Assembly (NCBI GenBank): GCA_963820965.1
Contig: CAWGCC010000031.1
Span: 558,001 to 622,000, forward strand
Source: DATEDA01 sp963820965
GTDB taxonomy: Bacteria; Pseudomonadota; Gammaproteobacteria; Burkholderiales; SG8-39
Reading direction: 5' to 3'
DNA length: 64,000 bases
Of the stretch, positions 46,725-55,188 are shown piece after piece. The notes below the pieces were generated by a model. The model was not told the DNA's origin. It ran no database searches and saw only the letters and a program-made list of their open reading frames with translations. The translations under genes and the position numbers were made by a program. Position 1 is the first letter of the stretch. Each line of letters begins with the position of its first letter.

Positions 46725-47881
46725 CCGATGACGCGCTCCGCCCTCAGCCGCTCGATGTCCGCGCTCCCGTACCCGAGGCCCTCAAGGATCTCGGCCGAGT
46801 GCTCGCCGAAGCCGGGCGCGCGGAGGCTGGGCTGCGCCGGCTCGCGCGCGAACTTGATCGGGACGCCGAGATGCTGGCGGCCGCCATCGTCCACGAGCAG
46901 CATCTCGCGCGCCAGGGTGTTCGGATCGTCGATCGCGGCCTTGAGCGTCCGCACGGGCGCATAAGAGACGTCCGCCCCTTCGAGCCAGGCCAGCCACTCG
47001 TCGAGCGTCTTCTCCCGGAAGAGCGCGCGCAGGTAATCCTTCAACGGCTCCTGCGACCCGGTCGGCGCGTGCGCGTAGTGCGCGAGATCCGATCGGCCCG
47101 CCTTGGCGAGGAAGTTCTCGGCGAACTTGTGCTCGGCGGCCCCGAGCGCCAGCCACCCGCCGTCCTTCGTCTCGTAGAGGTTGTAGAAGGCGTTGCCGCC
47201 CCAGATCCGCTCCTGCTTCGGCACCGGCGCGCGCTGCTCGGCAAAGACCGGGCCGATCACATTCGCGGTCCACGCGAGCAGCGAATCGTGCATCGCTATG
47301 TCGAGATAATCGCCCTGCCCGGTCTCGCGCTGCTTCAGCAACGCCATGAGGATGCCGGCGAGCGCCATCAGCGAGCCTGCCATGTCCGCCGCGGGGACGC
47401 CGGGCATCGCGGGCCGGTTCTCCCGGTCGAGATTGACGCTTACCAGCCCGGCGAGCGCCTCGACGGCGAGGTCATGCGCGGGCCGGCGGCGGTAAGCGCC
47501 GCTCTGCCCGAACGCCGAGATCGAGCAGTAGACGAGTTGCGGCGCGCGGGCGCTCACCGCCGCGTACCCGACCCCCAGCCGGTCGACGACGCCCGGCCGG
47601 AACGACTCGACGAGGACGTCGGCGCGCTCGGCGAGGCGCATCAGGATCTCGCGGCCTGCGGGATGCCTGAGGTTGAGCCGGAGGCTCCGCTTGCCGCGAT
47701 GGGTGTTGCGGAAATAGATCGATTCACCCGCCTGCTTGGGGCCGATGTGGCGCACCGGCTCGCCGCCCTCGTACGGCTCGATCTTGACCACGTCCGCGCC
47801 GTGGTCCGCCATCATCATCGTGAGATGCGGCCCGGGCAGGAAGAGCGACAGCTCCACTACCCTGACGCCGTCGAGCTTCAT
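46721..47881 (-). CDS. Class III (CaiB/BaiF) CoA-transferase
   Basis: 386 residues. It starts MKLDGVRVVELSLFLPGPHL, then MMMADHGADVVKIEPYEGGE and FRNTHRGKRSLRLNLRHPAG. The AER-DVLVESFRPGVVDRLGVG loop and the active-site aspartate region VPAADMAGSLMALAGILMAL follow. It swaps CoA between acyl-CoA thioesters and carboxylic acids, commonly in catabolism of carnitine, oxalate or aromatic acids. A remnant of a sister gene lies at 34448-34543. Confidence 0.9.
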   Translation of the reverse strand: MKLDGVRVVELSLFLPGPHLTMMMADHGADVVKIEPYEGGEPVRHIGPKQAGESIYFRNTHRGKRSLRLNLRHPAGREILMRLAERADVLVESFRPGVVDRLGVGYAAVSARAPQLVYCSISAFGQSGAYRRRPAHDLAVEALAGLVSVNLDRENRPAMPGVPAADMAGSLMALAGILMALLKQRETGQGDYLDIAMHDSLLAWTANVIGPVFAEQRAPVPKQERIWGGNAFYNLYETKDGGWLALGAAEHKFAENFLAKAGRSDLAHYAHAPTGSQEPLKDYLRALFREKTLDEWLAWLEGADVSYAPVRTLKAAIDDPNTLAREMLLVDDGGRQHLGVPIKFAREPAQPSLRAPGFGEHSAEILEGLGYGSADIERLRAERVIG

Positions 47882-47924
47882 CGCCCGTCTGCCGTTCGTG
47901 CCGGCCGGAAGCGCTCGGCGGCGC

Positions 47925-48755
47925 TCAGTCGAGAAAGAGATCCGGGATGAAATCCTTCGTTCCCGGGACGACCGCGTATCTGTCGAGATCGGTCACGCCC
48001 TCGGCGGCCAGCACTTCTTCGTCGATGTAGAAGTTGCCGGTGTGCTGGCGCGCGTCGCGATTGAGGATCGCATAGGCCGCGTCGGCGAGGATCGCGGGGG
48101 TGCGGCAACGCTTCGGGTCGACGCCGGGGATCATCGCAAGCGCGGCGGTGTCGATCACGGTGCGCGGCCACAGCGCGTTGACGGCGACGCCGTCGGCCCG
48201 GAACTCCTCCGACATGCCGAGCACGCACATGCTCATGCCGTACTTCGCCATCGTGTAGGCGACGTGGTTCTTGAACCACCGCGGATTCATGTTGAGCGGC
48301 GGCGACAGGGTGAGGATGTGCGGATTGCGACCCGCCGCCGCCGACTGCTTGAGATACGGAATGCAGGCCTGCGAGCAGCAGAACGTGCCGCGTACGTTGA
48401 CGCCGAACATCAGATCGAAACGCTTCATCGGCGTCTCGAGCGTGCCCGTGAGCGAGATCGCGCTCGCGTTGTTGACCAGGATGTCGATGCCGCCGAACTG
48501 CTCGGCGCAGCGCTTTGCCGCAGCTTGCACCTGGGCTTCGTCCCGGATGTCCCCGGCGATCGGCAGCGCTCTGCCGCCGGCCGCTTCGATCTCCGCGGCC
48601 GCGGTGTGGATCGTCCCCGGCAGCTTCGGGTTCGGCTGGTCGGTCTTGGCGATCAGCACGACATTCGCGCCGTCCCGGGCGGCGCGCCTGGCGATCTCGA
48701 GGCCGATGCCGCGCGAGGCGCCGCTGATGAACATCGTCTTGCCGCGCAGGCTCAT
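47925..48755 (-). CDS. SDR-family oxidoreductase
   Basis: 276 residues; the Rossmann motif FISGASRGIGLEIARRAARD, DIRDEAQVQAAAKRC, NNASAISLTGTLET and the catalytic YTMAK are present. An SCP2-less HSDL2-type insertion, KTDQPNPKLPGTIHTAAAEI, is clear. The PRTVIDTAALAMIPG loop follows. It probably uses NADP to act on a hydroxyacyl or fatty substrate. It is upstream of and on the same strand as the two CoA-transferase genes (43-base gap). Confidence 0.88.
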   Translation of the reverse strand: MSLRGKTMFISGASRGIGLEIARRAARDGANVVLIAKTDQPNPKLPGTIHTAAAEIEAAGGRALPIAGDIRDEAQVQAAAKRCAEQFGGIDILVNNASAISLTGTLETPMKRFDLMFGVNVRGTFCCSQACIPYLKQSAAAGRNPHILTLSPPLNMNPRWFKNHVAYTMAKYGMSMCVLGMSEEFRADGVAVNALWPRTVIDTAALAMIPGVDPKRCRTPAILADAAYAILNRDARQHTGNFYIDEEVLAAEGVTDLDRYAVVPGTKDFIPDLFLD

Positions 48756-48954
48756 GGCAGCTCCTTGATTACGGGATGATCGAAACGAGACGGGAGGAAA
48801 CGTCGGCGGCCGGCGATGCGACGGCGAACGCGAGCGGCGCGACTGTCAGCGACCGGGCCATGCGCAAGTATAGGACGGTGCACGACCGACGGGCCGTGCG
48901 GCGTGTCGTATGCCGGGCGCCCGGCCTCGGCTCAGCGCTCACCGGCACCGTTGG

Positions 48955-49857
48955 TCACTCGGCGAAGATTTCCCGGATTGCCTGACGCAGCCAGATGTTT
49001 CCGGGATCGCGATGATAGCGCTCGTGCCAATGCTGCTTGACCACATAGGAGGGGATCTTCACCGGCAGATCGAGAATCTTGATCTTCCCTTGAGGCAGCA
49101 GGGTCTCGCCAAGGCGGCGCGGGACGATCGCCAAGAGCTGCGTGGCGCCGATGACCGCCGCCAGACCCAGAAAGCTCGGCACGCGCAGCACGATCCTACG
49201 CTCGATGCGGGACTCCTCGAGCGTCCGCTCCACGATCCAATGCCCGGTGCCCGAGGTGGTCACGGCCAGATGGGCCTCCGCGGTGAACTGCTTCAGGGTG
49301 AGCGCGCCCTTGATCCGGGGATGCTGCTCGCTCGCGAGGCAAACGAATTCCTGCCGGAAGAGCCTTTGCTGGCGAAACCCCGCCTCGAGCTGCGGCATGA
49401 AGCCGACGGCAACGTCGGCCGCGCCGGATTCCAGGCTCTTCGGGATTGTTTCCGTGATGTGCGTGATCTCCAGCCGGACGTTGGGCGCCGTCGCCAGCAC
49501 GCGCTGCGCGATCGCCGGCAGCAAGACGATCTCGCTGATGTCCGTGAAGCACACGCGGAACGCCCGGTTCGACGTCCTCGGATCGAACGCGGTGTGATGG
49601 CGCAGAGCGGAGCGAACGAGCTCCAGCCCTTCTCGCAGCGGCTGGACCAGGTCCTCCGCGCAAGGCGTCGGCTGCATCCCGCTCGACGTTCTCACGAACA
49701 GCGGATCATCGAAGTGCTGACGCAGCTTCCCGAGTCCGATGCTGATCGCCGACTGGCTTAGTCCAAGGTTCGCCCCGGCCTTGGATACGCTCCGGGTCCG
49801 GTAGATCTCGTCGAAGATGGACAACAGCTTGAGGTCGATCTCGTCGCTTCGCGCCAT
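48955..49857 (-). CDS. LysR-family transcriptional regulator
   Basis: 300 residues of the NodD/LinR-type branch: MARSDEIDLKLLSIFDEIYR, then SVSKAGANLGLSQSAISIGL as the helix-turn-helix and DDPLFVRTSSGMQPTP. The effector domain starts FRVCFTDISEIVLLPAIAQR and ends near VVKQHWHERYHRDPGNIWLR. It is divergent from the Bug gene that opens the gentisate cluster (125-base gap) and is the obvious candidate regulator of 3-hydroxybenzoate/gentisate degradation. Confidence 0.88.
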   Translation of the reverse strand: MARSDEIDLKLLSIFDEIYRTRSVSKAGANLGLSQSAISIGLGKLRQHFDDPLFVRTSSGMQPTPCAEDLVQPLREGLELVRSALRHHTAFDPRTSNRAFRVCFTDISEIVLLPAIAQRVLATAPNVRLEITHITETIPKSLESGAADVAVGFMPQLEAGFRQQRLFRQEFVCLASEQHPRIKGALTLKQFTAEAHLAVTTSGTGHWIVERTLEESRIERRIVLRVPSFLGLAAVIGATQLLAIVPRRLGETLLPQGKIKILDLPVKIPSYVVKQHWHERYHRDPGNIWLRQAIREIFAE

Positions 49858-49982
49858 TATTCGCAGCCGGAATAGAGGGTATTAGGATGGTTGCGCGCAA
49901 CGCGGCAAAGGTCCATTCTAGAAGTTAAAGCCGAACAACACAGCGATTCGGCGGGGCTCGTTACTTCACCAGGAGACAAACG

Positions 49983-50996
49983 ATGGTTCAACTCTTTCGC
50001 CGCTGGGCGCCTTCGACAAGCCTGGCAGCCAGACTCGTCCTTGCCGTGGCAGCCCTTGCTGCGGCCGTGTTCACGCACTCCGCCACCGCTCAGCAATTCC
50101 CGACCAAGCCGGTGCGGGTGATCACGCCCTTCCCGTCCGGCAGCGGACCGGATTCGGTGCTGCGCGTCGTCGGCGACAAGCTGTCGCGCGCCTGGGGGCA
50201 GCAGGTCATCGTCGAGAACCGCCCGGGCGCGAACGGCTTCATCGCCATAGAGGCGGCGAAGAAGGCGAAACCGGACGGCTACACGCTGGTCCAGATGGAC
50301 GACGCGCACATGGCGCTCCAGCCGCATCTCTACAAGAAGATCCCGTACGATCCGGCCAAGGACTTCGACCCGGTCGCGACGCTCTTCCGGACCTACTTCT
50401 TCGTCGTGGTGCCGGTCGAGTCGAAATGGAAAAACATGTCCGACCTGATCGCAGCCGCCAAGGCGAAGCCGGACAACGTGATCTACGGTTCCTGGTTCAT
50501 CGGCAGTCCGGGGCACATCGGCGCGGCGATGCTGGAGGCGGCCACCGGCACGCAGATGACCCACGCGCCGTTCAAGGAGATGACGCAGCTCTTCGCGGCC
50601 GTCGCGAACAACGAAGTGGCGTGGTCGTTCGGCAGCGCAGCTTCCTCGGGACCGATGTATCGCGCCGGCAAGGTCAAGTATCTGGCGGTGGCGGCGCCGA
50701 AACGGGTCGCGGGGTTCACCGACATTCCCACCGTCGCCGAGGCCGGCGGTCCGGCCAATTTCGAAGTGAAAGCATGGGTCGCCCTGCTTGCGCCGCGCGG
50801 CACGCCGAAGCCGATCATCGACCGGATCAACGCGGACGTCGGCAAAGCGCTGTCGGAGCCGGATGCTCGCGAACGCCTTGCGGGCTTCGGGTTCGAGCCC
50901 TTTGCATCGCCGCCGGGTGACATCGCGAAGCTGATCGATGCGGATTCGAGGCGCTACGGCGAGATAGTCAAGCGCGCGAAGATCTCCGTCGATTGA
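49983..50996 (+). CDS. Bug/TctC-family substrate-binding protein
   Basis: 337 residues; AGGAGACAAACG precedes the ATG. The signal peptide is residues 1-36 (LVLAVAALAAAVFTHSATAQ). Bug motifs: FPTKPVRVITPFPSGSGPDS, QQVIVENRPGANGFIAIEAA and KPDGYTLVQMDDAHMALQPH. First gene of the gentisate cluster, so the ligand may be an aromatic or dicarboxylic acid of that pathway (inference). Confidence 0.9.
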   Translation: MVQLFRRWAPSTSLAARLVLAVAALAAAVFTHSATAQQFPTKPVRVITPFPSGSGPDSVLRVVGDKLSRAWGQQVIVENRPGANGFIAIEAAKKAKPDGYTLVQMDDAHMALQPHLYKKIPYDPAKDFDPVATLFRTYFFVVVPVESKWKNMSDLIAAAKAKPDNVIYGSWFIGSPGHIGAAMLEAATGTQMTHAPFKEMTQLFAAVANNEVAWSFGSAASSGPMYRAGKVKYLAVAAPKRVAGFTDIPTVAEAGGPANFEVKAWVALLAPRGTPKPIIDRINADVGKALSEPDARERLAGFGFEPFASPPGDIAKLIDADSRRYGEIVKRAKISVD

Positions 50997-51023
50997 GTCC
51001 TTGGGAAAATCGAGGAGGAAGGC

Positions 51024-52223
51024 ATGAGCACGACACGAAGTAAGCTTCCCGTCCTGGTGGCCGGCGGCGGCATCGGCGGCATCGCTAGCGCGCTCGCGCT
51101 GACCCGCCAGGGTTTCTCCGTCAAGGTGCTGGAACAGGCGCCCGAGCTCGGCGAGATCGGCGCCGGCATCCAGCTCGGGCCGAACGCGTTCGCGGCGTTC
51201 GACGCGCTGGGCATCGGCCCGAAGGCACGCAGTCGGGCGGTCTACACCGACGAGATGGTGATGCATGACGCGCTCGACGAATACTGCGTCGGCCGCATTC
51301 CCACCGGCGAAGCGTTCCGGACGCGTTTCGGCAACCCCTATGCGGTGATTCACCGTGCCGACGTGCACACGTCGCTGCTCGAAGGCGCGCAGGAGTCCGC
51401 CGACATCGAGGTACTGACCTCGACCACCGTGCAGCGCGCCGAGCAGGACGACGAGGGTGTCACCGTGCACGACGCAAAAGGCGGCAAGCACCGCGGCATC
51501 GCGCTGATCGGCGCCGACGGCGTGAAGTCGGCCGTGCGCCGGCAGTACATCGGCGACGATGCGCGCGTGTCGGGCCATGTCGTCTACCGTGCAGTGGTCG
51601 AGAAGAAGGACTTTCCGAAAGACCTGCAGTGGAACGCGGCGAGCATCTGGGTCGGCCCGAACTGCCACCTGGTGCACTACCCGCTGCGCGGCGGCGAGCA
51701 GTACAACGTGGTCGTCACGTTCCACAGCCGCGAGACGGAAGAGTGGAGCGTGCGCGAAGGCAGCCGCGAGGAGGTGCAGAGCTACTTCGAAGGCATCTGC
51801 GCCAAGGCGCGCCAGTTGATCGACCTGCCGAAGGACTGGAAGCGCTGGGCGACCGCCGACCGCGAGCCTATTGCGCAGTGGACCTTCGGCCGCGTGACCT
51901 TGCTCGGCGACGCCGCACACGCCACCCTGCAATACCTCGCGCAGGGCGCCTGCATGGCGCTCGAAGATGCGGTCACGCTGGGCGAAGCGCTGCGCGTCAA
52001 GAAGAACGACTTTGCGAAGGCCTTCGATCTCTACCAGCGCTCGCGCGTCTCCCGCACCGCGCGCATCGTGTTCTCGGCGCGCGAGATGGGGCGCATCTTC
52101 CACGCGAAGGGCGTCGAGCGGTTGGTGCGCAACGACATGTGGAAAGGCCGCGCACCCGAGCGCTACTACGACGCGATGGAGTGGCTCTATGGCTGGAAGG
52201 TCGAAAACTGCCTCGCCGCCTGA
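51024..52223 (+). CDS. 3-hydroxybenzoate 6-monooxygenase (FAD)
   Basis: A 399-residue class A flavoprotein hydroxylase. The FAD fingerprint LVAGGGIGGIASALALTRQG is at the N-terminus, the DG motif is IALIGADGVKSAVRRQYIGD (near 155), and the second FAD motif is FGRVTLLGDAAHATLQYLAQ. It would convert 3-hydroxybenzoate to gentisate with NADH and O2. The assignment rests on its close match to the salicylate/3-hydroxybenzoate hydroxylase group and on the gentisate dioxygenase, fumarylpyruvate hydrolase and isomerase genes that follow. Confidence 0.85.
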   Translation: MSTTRSKLPVLVAGGGIGGIASALALTRQGFSVKVLEQAPELGEIGAGIQLGPNAFAAFDALGIGPKARSRAVYTDEMVMHDALDEYCVGRIPTGEAFRTRFGNPYAVIHRADVHTSLLEGAQESADIEVLTSTTVQRAEQDDEGVTVHDAKGGKHRGIALIGADGVKSAVRRQYIGDDARVSGHVVYRAVVEKKDFPKDLQWNAASIWVGPNCHLVHYPLRGGEQYNVVVTFHSRETEEWSVREGSREEVQSYFEGICAKARQLIDLPKDWKRWATADREPIAQWTFGRVTLLGDAAHATLQYLAQGACMALEDAVTLGEALRVKKNDFAKAFDLYQRSRVSRTARIVFSAREMGRIFHAKGVERLVRNDMWKGRAPERYYDAMEWLYGWKVENCLAA

Positions 52224-52303
52224 ACGCCGCCCATGAGCTGAGCGAGGCACGCATCGGCGAAACCTGTCGACCGGCGCACACCCGTACCTGAGGAGGAACC
52301 CAC

Positions 52304-53449
52304 ATGCACGTCGATACCACCCCATCTCCCGTCCGGCTCAAAGTCGAGTCAGGACCGGGGCAGCCCGAGCCTTCTCGCGAGCTGGAGGAGCTGTACCGGG
52401 GCTTCGAGCGCGAGTTGCTGGTGCCGCTGTGGACCGAGATCGGCGATCTCATGCCGCTGCATCCCCGGACCAAGGCCAGTGCACACCTGTGGCGATGGGA
52501 CAACCTCGTCGCCCTCGCCGACAAAGCAGGTCACCTCGTGCCGGTCGGCCGTGGAGGCGAACGCCGCGCGATCGCGCTCGCCAACCCGTCCCTGGGCGGC
52601 AAGCCGTACGCCACGGCCACCCTGTGGGCGGCCATCCAGTACCTGATGCCCGGTGAGGACGCCCCGGAGCATCGGCACACCCAGCACGCCTTCCGGTTCG
52701 TCGTCGAGGGCGAGGGCGTGTGGACGGTTGTCAACCGCGACCCCGTGCGGATGTCGCGCGGTGACTTCCTGCCCCAGTCGGGATGGAACTGGCATGCCCA
52801 CCACAACGCTGCCAGCGCGCCGATGGCCTGGATCGACGGCCTGGACATCCCGTTCCAGTACTACACGGAATCGCAGTTCTTCGAGTTCGGTCGCGAGGAG
52901 ATGACCGCGGCGGAGAAGGCCACTCCCGAGCGGTCCCGCTCCGAGCGGTTGTGGGGTTACCCGGGCCTGCGCCCGGTGTCGCAACCGGATGCCCTTCCGG
53001 CCACGCCCCTTCTGGCCTACAGATGGGCGGACACCGACCGCGCCTTGCGTGAGCAACTGGCGCTCGAAGCGGAGGGCCACCCGGTAACGCTGAGCCCGGG
53101 TCACGCCGCCGTCCGATTCACGAACCCGACCAACGGTAAGGACGTGCTGCCGACGATCCGGACCGAGATGCACCGCGTCCGCCGCGGCGCCGACACCGTG
53201 GTGCGGCGCGAGGTGGGGTCGTCGGTCTACCAGGTGTTCGACGGCAGCGGGACGGTGACCATAGGGGAACGAACGTGGACGGTGAAGCGCGGGGACATGT
53301 TCGTCGTTCCCTCGTGGGTGCCGTTCTCGGCGCGGTCCGAGGCGTCGCCCTCCGACTCCGACTCGTCGGCGCTGGATCTGTTCCGGTTCAGCGACGCGCC
53401 GATCTTCGAGGCCTTGCATGCCCAGCGCGTCCAGATCGGAGCAAGCTGA
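52304..53449 (+). CDS. Gentisate 1,2-dioxygenase
   Basis: A 381-residue bicupin Fe(II) ring-cleavage enzyme making maleylpyruvate. N-terminal cupin: LMPGEDAPEHRHTQHAFRFV with the iron-ligand histidines, then MSRGDFLPQSGWNWHAHHNA with the third His. C-terminal cupin: SSVYQVFDGSGTVTIGERTW, then KRGDMFVVPSWVPFSARSEA. The N-terminal third and the SDSDSSALDLFRFSDAPIFE tail look more like actinobacterial gentisate dioxygenases than the usual betaproteobacterial ones; this is impression, not measurement. AGGAGGAA precedes the ATG. Confidence 0.9.
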   Translation: MHVDTTPSPVRLKVESGPGQPEPSRELEELYRGFERELLVPLWTEIGDLMPLHPRTKASAHLWRWDNLVALADKAGHLVPVGRGGERRAIALANPSLGGKPYATATLWAAIQYLMPGEDAPEHRHTQHAFRFVVEGEGVWTVVNRDPVRMSRGDFLPQSGWNWHAHHNAASAPMAWIDGLDIPFQYYTESQFFEFGREEMTAAEKATPERSRSERLWGYPGLRPVSQPDALPATPLLAYRWADTDRALREQLALEAEGHPVTLSPGHAAVRFTNPTNGKDVLPTIRTEMHRVRRGADTVVRREVGSSVYQVFDGSGTVTIGERTWTVKRGDMFVVPSWVPFSARSEASPSDSDSSALDLFRFSDAPIFEALHAQRVQIGAS

Positions 53450-53510
53450 TGCCGGCCACGATCTGCACCGCGGACCGCGGACTCCCACGCGTACTGAAGA
53501 GGCGACAACC

Positions 53511-54218
53511 ATGACGCAACCCACCTACCTCTGGAACCCGCCGCCCGTCTATTCGCTGCCGGTGCGCGGCAAGCGCGAGCGCTATCCGATCAATCGCCTC
53601 TTCTTCGTCGGCCGCAACTACCACGCGCATGCGGTCGAGATGGGCCGACCGGTCGACAAGTCGGTCGAGGTTCCCTTCTACTTCACCAAGTCGCCCTCGA
53701 CCTTGGTCGAGTCGGGCGCGACTGTATCCTATCCGCCCGAGACGAAGGACTACCACCACGAGATGGAGTTGGTGCTCGCGATCGGCGCGCCGGGCTTTCG
53801 CGTCAGCGAAGCCGACGCGCACAAGCTGATCTACGGCTACGCCTGCGGGCTCGACATGACCCGTCGCGACCTGCAACTGGTGGCGCGCGAAAAGGGCCGC
53901 CCGTGGGACCTCGGCAAGGACGTCGAGCAGTCGTCGGTGGTTTCCGAGATCGTGCCGATGCAAAGCACCGTGCTCGACAAGGGCGAGCTGGTGATGACCG
54001 TCAACGGCGCGCCGCGGCAGAAATCCGACCTGTCGATGCTGATCTGGAACGTCCGCGAGCTGATCGCCGACCTCTCGAAGTTCTATCACCTGCAGCCGGG
54101 CGACCTGATCTTCACCGGCACGCCGGAAGGCGTCGGCGCGCTGCGACCCGGTGACCGCATCGACGGCAAGGTCGAAGGCGTCGGCGAGATCGTGTTGAAC
54201 GTCGGCCCGGCGGAGTGA
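53511..54218 (+). CDS. Fumarylpyruvate hydrolase (FAH family)
   Basis: A 235-residue hydrolase splitting fumarylpyruvate to fumarate and pyruvate. Motifs: FFVGRNYHAHAVEMGRPVDK, PFYFTKSPSTLVESG, the metal glutamates in YHHEMELVLAIG, GYACGLDMTRRDLQ, and FTGTPEGVGALRPGDRIDGK. ATG at 53511 gives the family length. A second, isolated copy of its 3' end is at 63503-63622. Confidence 0.9.
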   Translation: MTQPTYLWNPPPVYSLPVRGKRERYPINRLFFVGRNYHAHAVEMGRPVDKSVEVPFYFTKSPSTLVESGATVSYPPETKDYHHEMELVLAIGAPGFRVSEADAHKLIYGYACGLDMTRRDLQLVAREKGRPWDLGKDVEQSSVVSEIVPMQSTVLDKGELVMTVNGAPRQKSDLSMLIWNVRELIADLSKFYHLQPGDLIFTGTPEGVGALRPGDRIDGKVEGVGEIVLNVGPAE

Positions 54219-54222
54219 ACTG

Positions 54223-54861
54223 GTGCAGCTGTATAACTTCTTCCGCAGCGGCACGTCGCACCGGCTGCGGATCGCGCTGAACTTGAAGGGGCTGGCTTAC
54301 GACTACGTACCGGTCGACCTGCGCACCGAGCAGCACCTGGGGGCCGAGTTCAAGGTGTTGAACCCGCAGGGGCTGGTGCCTGCGCTGATCGTGGATGGGC
54401 GGGTGCTGATCCAGTCGCCCGCGATCATCGAGTGGCTCGAGGAACGCTACCCGGCGCCGGCGCTGCTGCCTGCCGACCCCGATGACCGCGCGCGCGTGCG
54501 CGCACTAGCGGCCATTGTCGGCTGCGACATCCACCCGATCAACAACCGGCGAATCCTCGAAGCGCTGCGCAAGGACTTCGGTGCCGACGAGGCGGCGATC
54601 AACGCCTGGTGTACCACCTGGATCACCGCCGGCTTCGACGCCATCGAGGCACTGCTCGCGGCCGATCGGCGGCGCGGCAACTTCTGCTTCGGCGATGCGC
54701 CAACTCTGGCCGATGTGTACCTGGTGCCCCAAGTCGAGAGCGCGCGCCGCTTCAAGGTGGACGTGGCGCGGTGGCCCCAGATCAGCGCCGTCGACGCGGC
54801 CTGCGCCACGCTGGATGCGTTCCGCCTCGCTGCGCCGACGCTTCAGCCGGACGCCACCTGA
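54223..54861 (+). CDS. maiA: Maleylacetoacetate/maleylpyruvate isomerase (zeta-class GST)
   Basis: 212 residues starting with GTG 4 bases after the hydrolase stop. The glutathione-binding N-terminus is LYNFFRSGTSHRLRIALNLK, with the SSxxRVR-like catalytic motif as SGTSHRLRIA. Then come LNPQGLVPALIVDGRVLIQS and the C-terminal GNFCFGDAPTLADVYLVPQV. It isomerises maleylpyruvate to fumarylpyruvate with glutathione, completing the gentisate route with its neighbours. Confidence 0.88.
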   Translation: MQLYNFFRSGTSHRLRIALNLKGLAYDYVPVDLRTEQHLGAEFKVLNPQGLVPALIVDGRVLIQSPAIIEWLEERYPAPALLPADPDDRARVRALAAIVGCDIHPINNRRILEALRKDFGADEAAINAWCTTWITAGFDAIEALLAADRRRGNFCFGDAPTLADVYLVPQVESARRFKVDVARWPQISAVDAACATLDAFRLAAPTLQPDAT

Positions 54862-54947
54862 GGTTTTTCGATCCCGTCGCCCGCCGAGAGGGCGTTTGGT
54901 TTTCCCATCCTCCAGACGGACTCGGGCGCACTCGAAGGAGGTTCGGA

Positions 54948-55178
54948 ATGACGCTGGTCACGGATACTCGGCAAGATCCTGCACGGGACGCCCTCCGCCG
55001 CCGCACCGTAGTGTGGGTCGTCGGACTCGCCACCGTCGGACTGATCTTCGACGGCTATGACCTGGTCGTCTACGGAATCGCTGCACACCGCTTGGGGCGC
55101 GGGCGATGGCCAAAGACTTTTATCGCCCCATTGCTATTCCGAATGCAACCGTGGTGGACGCGCTGTATTCCAAGGTAG
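54948..55178 (+). pseudogene. Aromatic acid:H+ symporter (MFS) N-terminal fragment
   Basis: A strong GAAGGAGG site precedes the ATG. The first 43 codons, ending TVVWVVGLATVGLIFDGYDL and VVYG, match the start and first helix of AAHS-type aromatic acid transporters, including the FDGYDL motif. From about 55075 the sequence leaves the family and stops at 55178. The transporter for the gentisate cluster is therefore lost at a junction just before the feruloyl-CoA synthase gene. Confidence 0.7.
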
Positions 55179-55188
55179 GAGCATCCAA

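Noticed and set aside
49857..52325. 822-codon open frame antisense to the Bug protein and 3-hydroxybenzoate hydroxylase
   Set aside because: Composition is typical of antisense reading of GC-rich genes; both plus-strand genes have full motif sets.
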